Shown one piece after another: positions 6,162 to 6,542 of a DNA stretch of 6,542 nucleotides. Positions within the stretch are counted from its first letter, which is position 1. Each line of letters begins with the position of its first letter. A model generated the notes under the pieces. That model saw only the letters and a list, made by a program, of their open reading frames with translations, had not been told where the DNA came from and ran no database searches. Source of the stretch: an uncultured euryarchaeote (lineage in GTDB: Archaea > Thermoplasmatota > Poseidoniia > Poseidoniales > Poseidoniaceae); contig CALGEM010000211.1 in NCBI GenBank assembly GCA_937881505.1, forward strand, positions 1 to 6,542, written 5' to 3'. Made by a program: the position numbers and the translations under genes.

Positions 6162-6542
6162 TTACTCTTCTTCGACCAAGCCGGCCTTGACCTTGTCCTT
6201 ACTTGACCCCATGGAACGCTCTCTGGCTTGCTCTGCCCAAAGACGGCGCAAACGACGTCGCCCTTCCTTCGGGACCGATTCCCAAATCCACTTTTCAGCC
6301 GAGGGATTGGCGAGCATAATGAACGGGAGAATGAACACCCAACCCTCGGGGTTGAAGACGACGAAATACAACCCGACCAAGAGTGAAGCACGCCAAAACG
6401 CTGAACGAAGAACAGCACCCCAGCGACGGTCTTGCAGCATCATGTAGCCGTGCCGAGCGGTGATGAGGGCTTCTGCTCGTGGAGCGACGATGGAAATCAA
6501 AGCGATGTTGATGAGCCCCATTGGCGAGAAGATATTCTCGAA
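6162..6542 (-). CDS. Small membrane protein of unknown function, probably 5'-truncated
   Basis: I do not recognise this gene. An ATG at 6521 gives 119 residues, but the frame stays open for seven more codons (F-E-N-I-F-S-P) to the window edge, so the true start may lie outside. Numbering from that ATG: a mildly hydrophobic segment at 1-13; a mixed region containing APRAEALITARHG and LQDRRWG; a likely helical hairpin of two short membrane segments (about 45-57 and 60-72) joined by an N-P-E-G turn; a strongly basic stretch EGRRRLRRLW (86-95); and a Lys/Glu-rich tail ending VEEE. The basic residues after the second helix suggest that the C-terminus is cytoplasmic. The TAA stop is followed by T-rich sequence. 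It is on the same strand as the trk operon, but the spacer carries both a probable terminator and a new promoter, so it is likely a separate transcript. The membrane hairpin is clear; the function is not inferable. Confidence 0.72.
   Translation of the reverse strand, partial: FENIFSPMGLINIALISIVAPRAEALITARHGYMMLQDRRWGAVLRSAFWRASLLVGLYFVVFNPEGWVFILPFIMLANPSAEKWIWESVPKEGRRRLRRLWAEQARERSMGSSKDKVKAGLVEEE

Noticed and set aside
1..6542. Mobile element, CRISPR array, tRNA or rRNA
   Set aside because: No transposase or integrase, no regularly spaced direct repeats, and no tRNA/rRNA-like sequence; all but about 95 bp is accounted for by protein-coding genes.

Overview
The window reads as chromosomal DNA of an archaeon. 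The strongest evidence is a replication factor C large subunit with the archaeal RfcL collar and an acidic/basic tail. A probable TATA-box promoter sits so close to its gene that the mRNA should be leaderless or nearly so, and T-rich tracts mark gene ends. GC content is moderate (about half by eye). Together with a divergent RfcL carrying insertions, and a zinc-ribbon plus membrane-anchor protein, this suggests a mesophilic Thermoplasmatota-type genome such as marine group II (Poseidoniales). That placement is an inference; no rRNA or other taxonomic marker is present.

Layout: (1) bases 1-1418, + strand: the 3' part of rfcL, cut by the window edge just after its Walker A motif. (2) bases 1400-6081, - strand: a tight three-gene operon transcribed right to left. 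It contains a zinc-ribbon, membrane-anchored transglutaminase-like protein (6081-4465), trkA (4452-3040) and trkH (3037-1400). The first two genes are 12 nt apart, and trkA and trkH overlap or abut at a GTGA junction. The end of trkH overlaps the end of rfcL by 19 bp in convergent orientation, and a small imperfect hairpin lies at that point. (3) bases 6082-6161: an 80-bp intergenic spacer with a T-rich probable terminator for the upstream gene and the TATA-like promoter of the operon. (4) bases 6162-6542, - strand: the 3' end of a small membrane protein gene of unknown function, probably continuing beyond the window.

TrkH is the K+-conducting membrane subunit. TrkA is its cytoplasmic gating protein, with two Rossmann/RCK units that bind NAD(H) or ATP in characterised relatives. 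Together they should make a complete K+ uptake system. The first gene of the operon is the unusual member: a predicted cytoplasmic zinc ribbon, one membrane helix, and a large extracytoplasmic region with a papain/transglutaminase-like Cys-His site whose third catalytic residue is not evident. Its association with the Trk system is the most interesting feature here. No tRNA, rRNA, CRISPR, insertion sequence or other mobile element was seen, and no gene-free stretch exceeds 80 bp.
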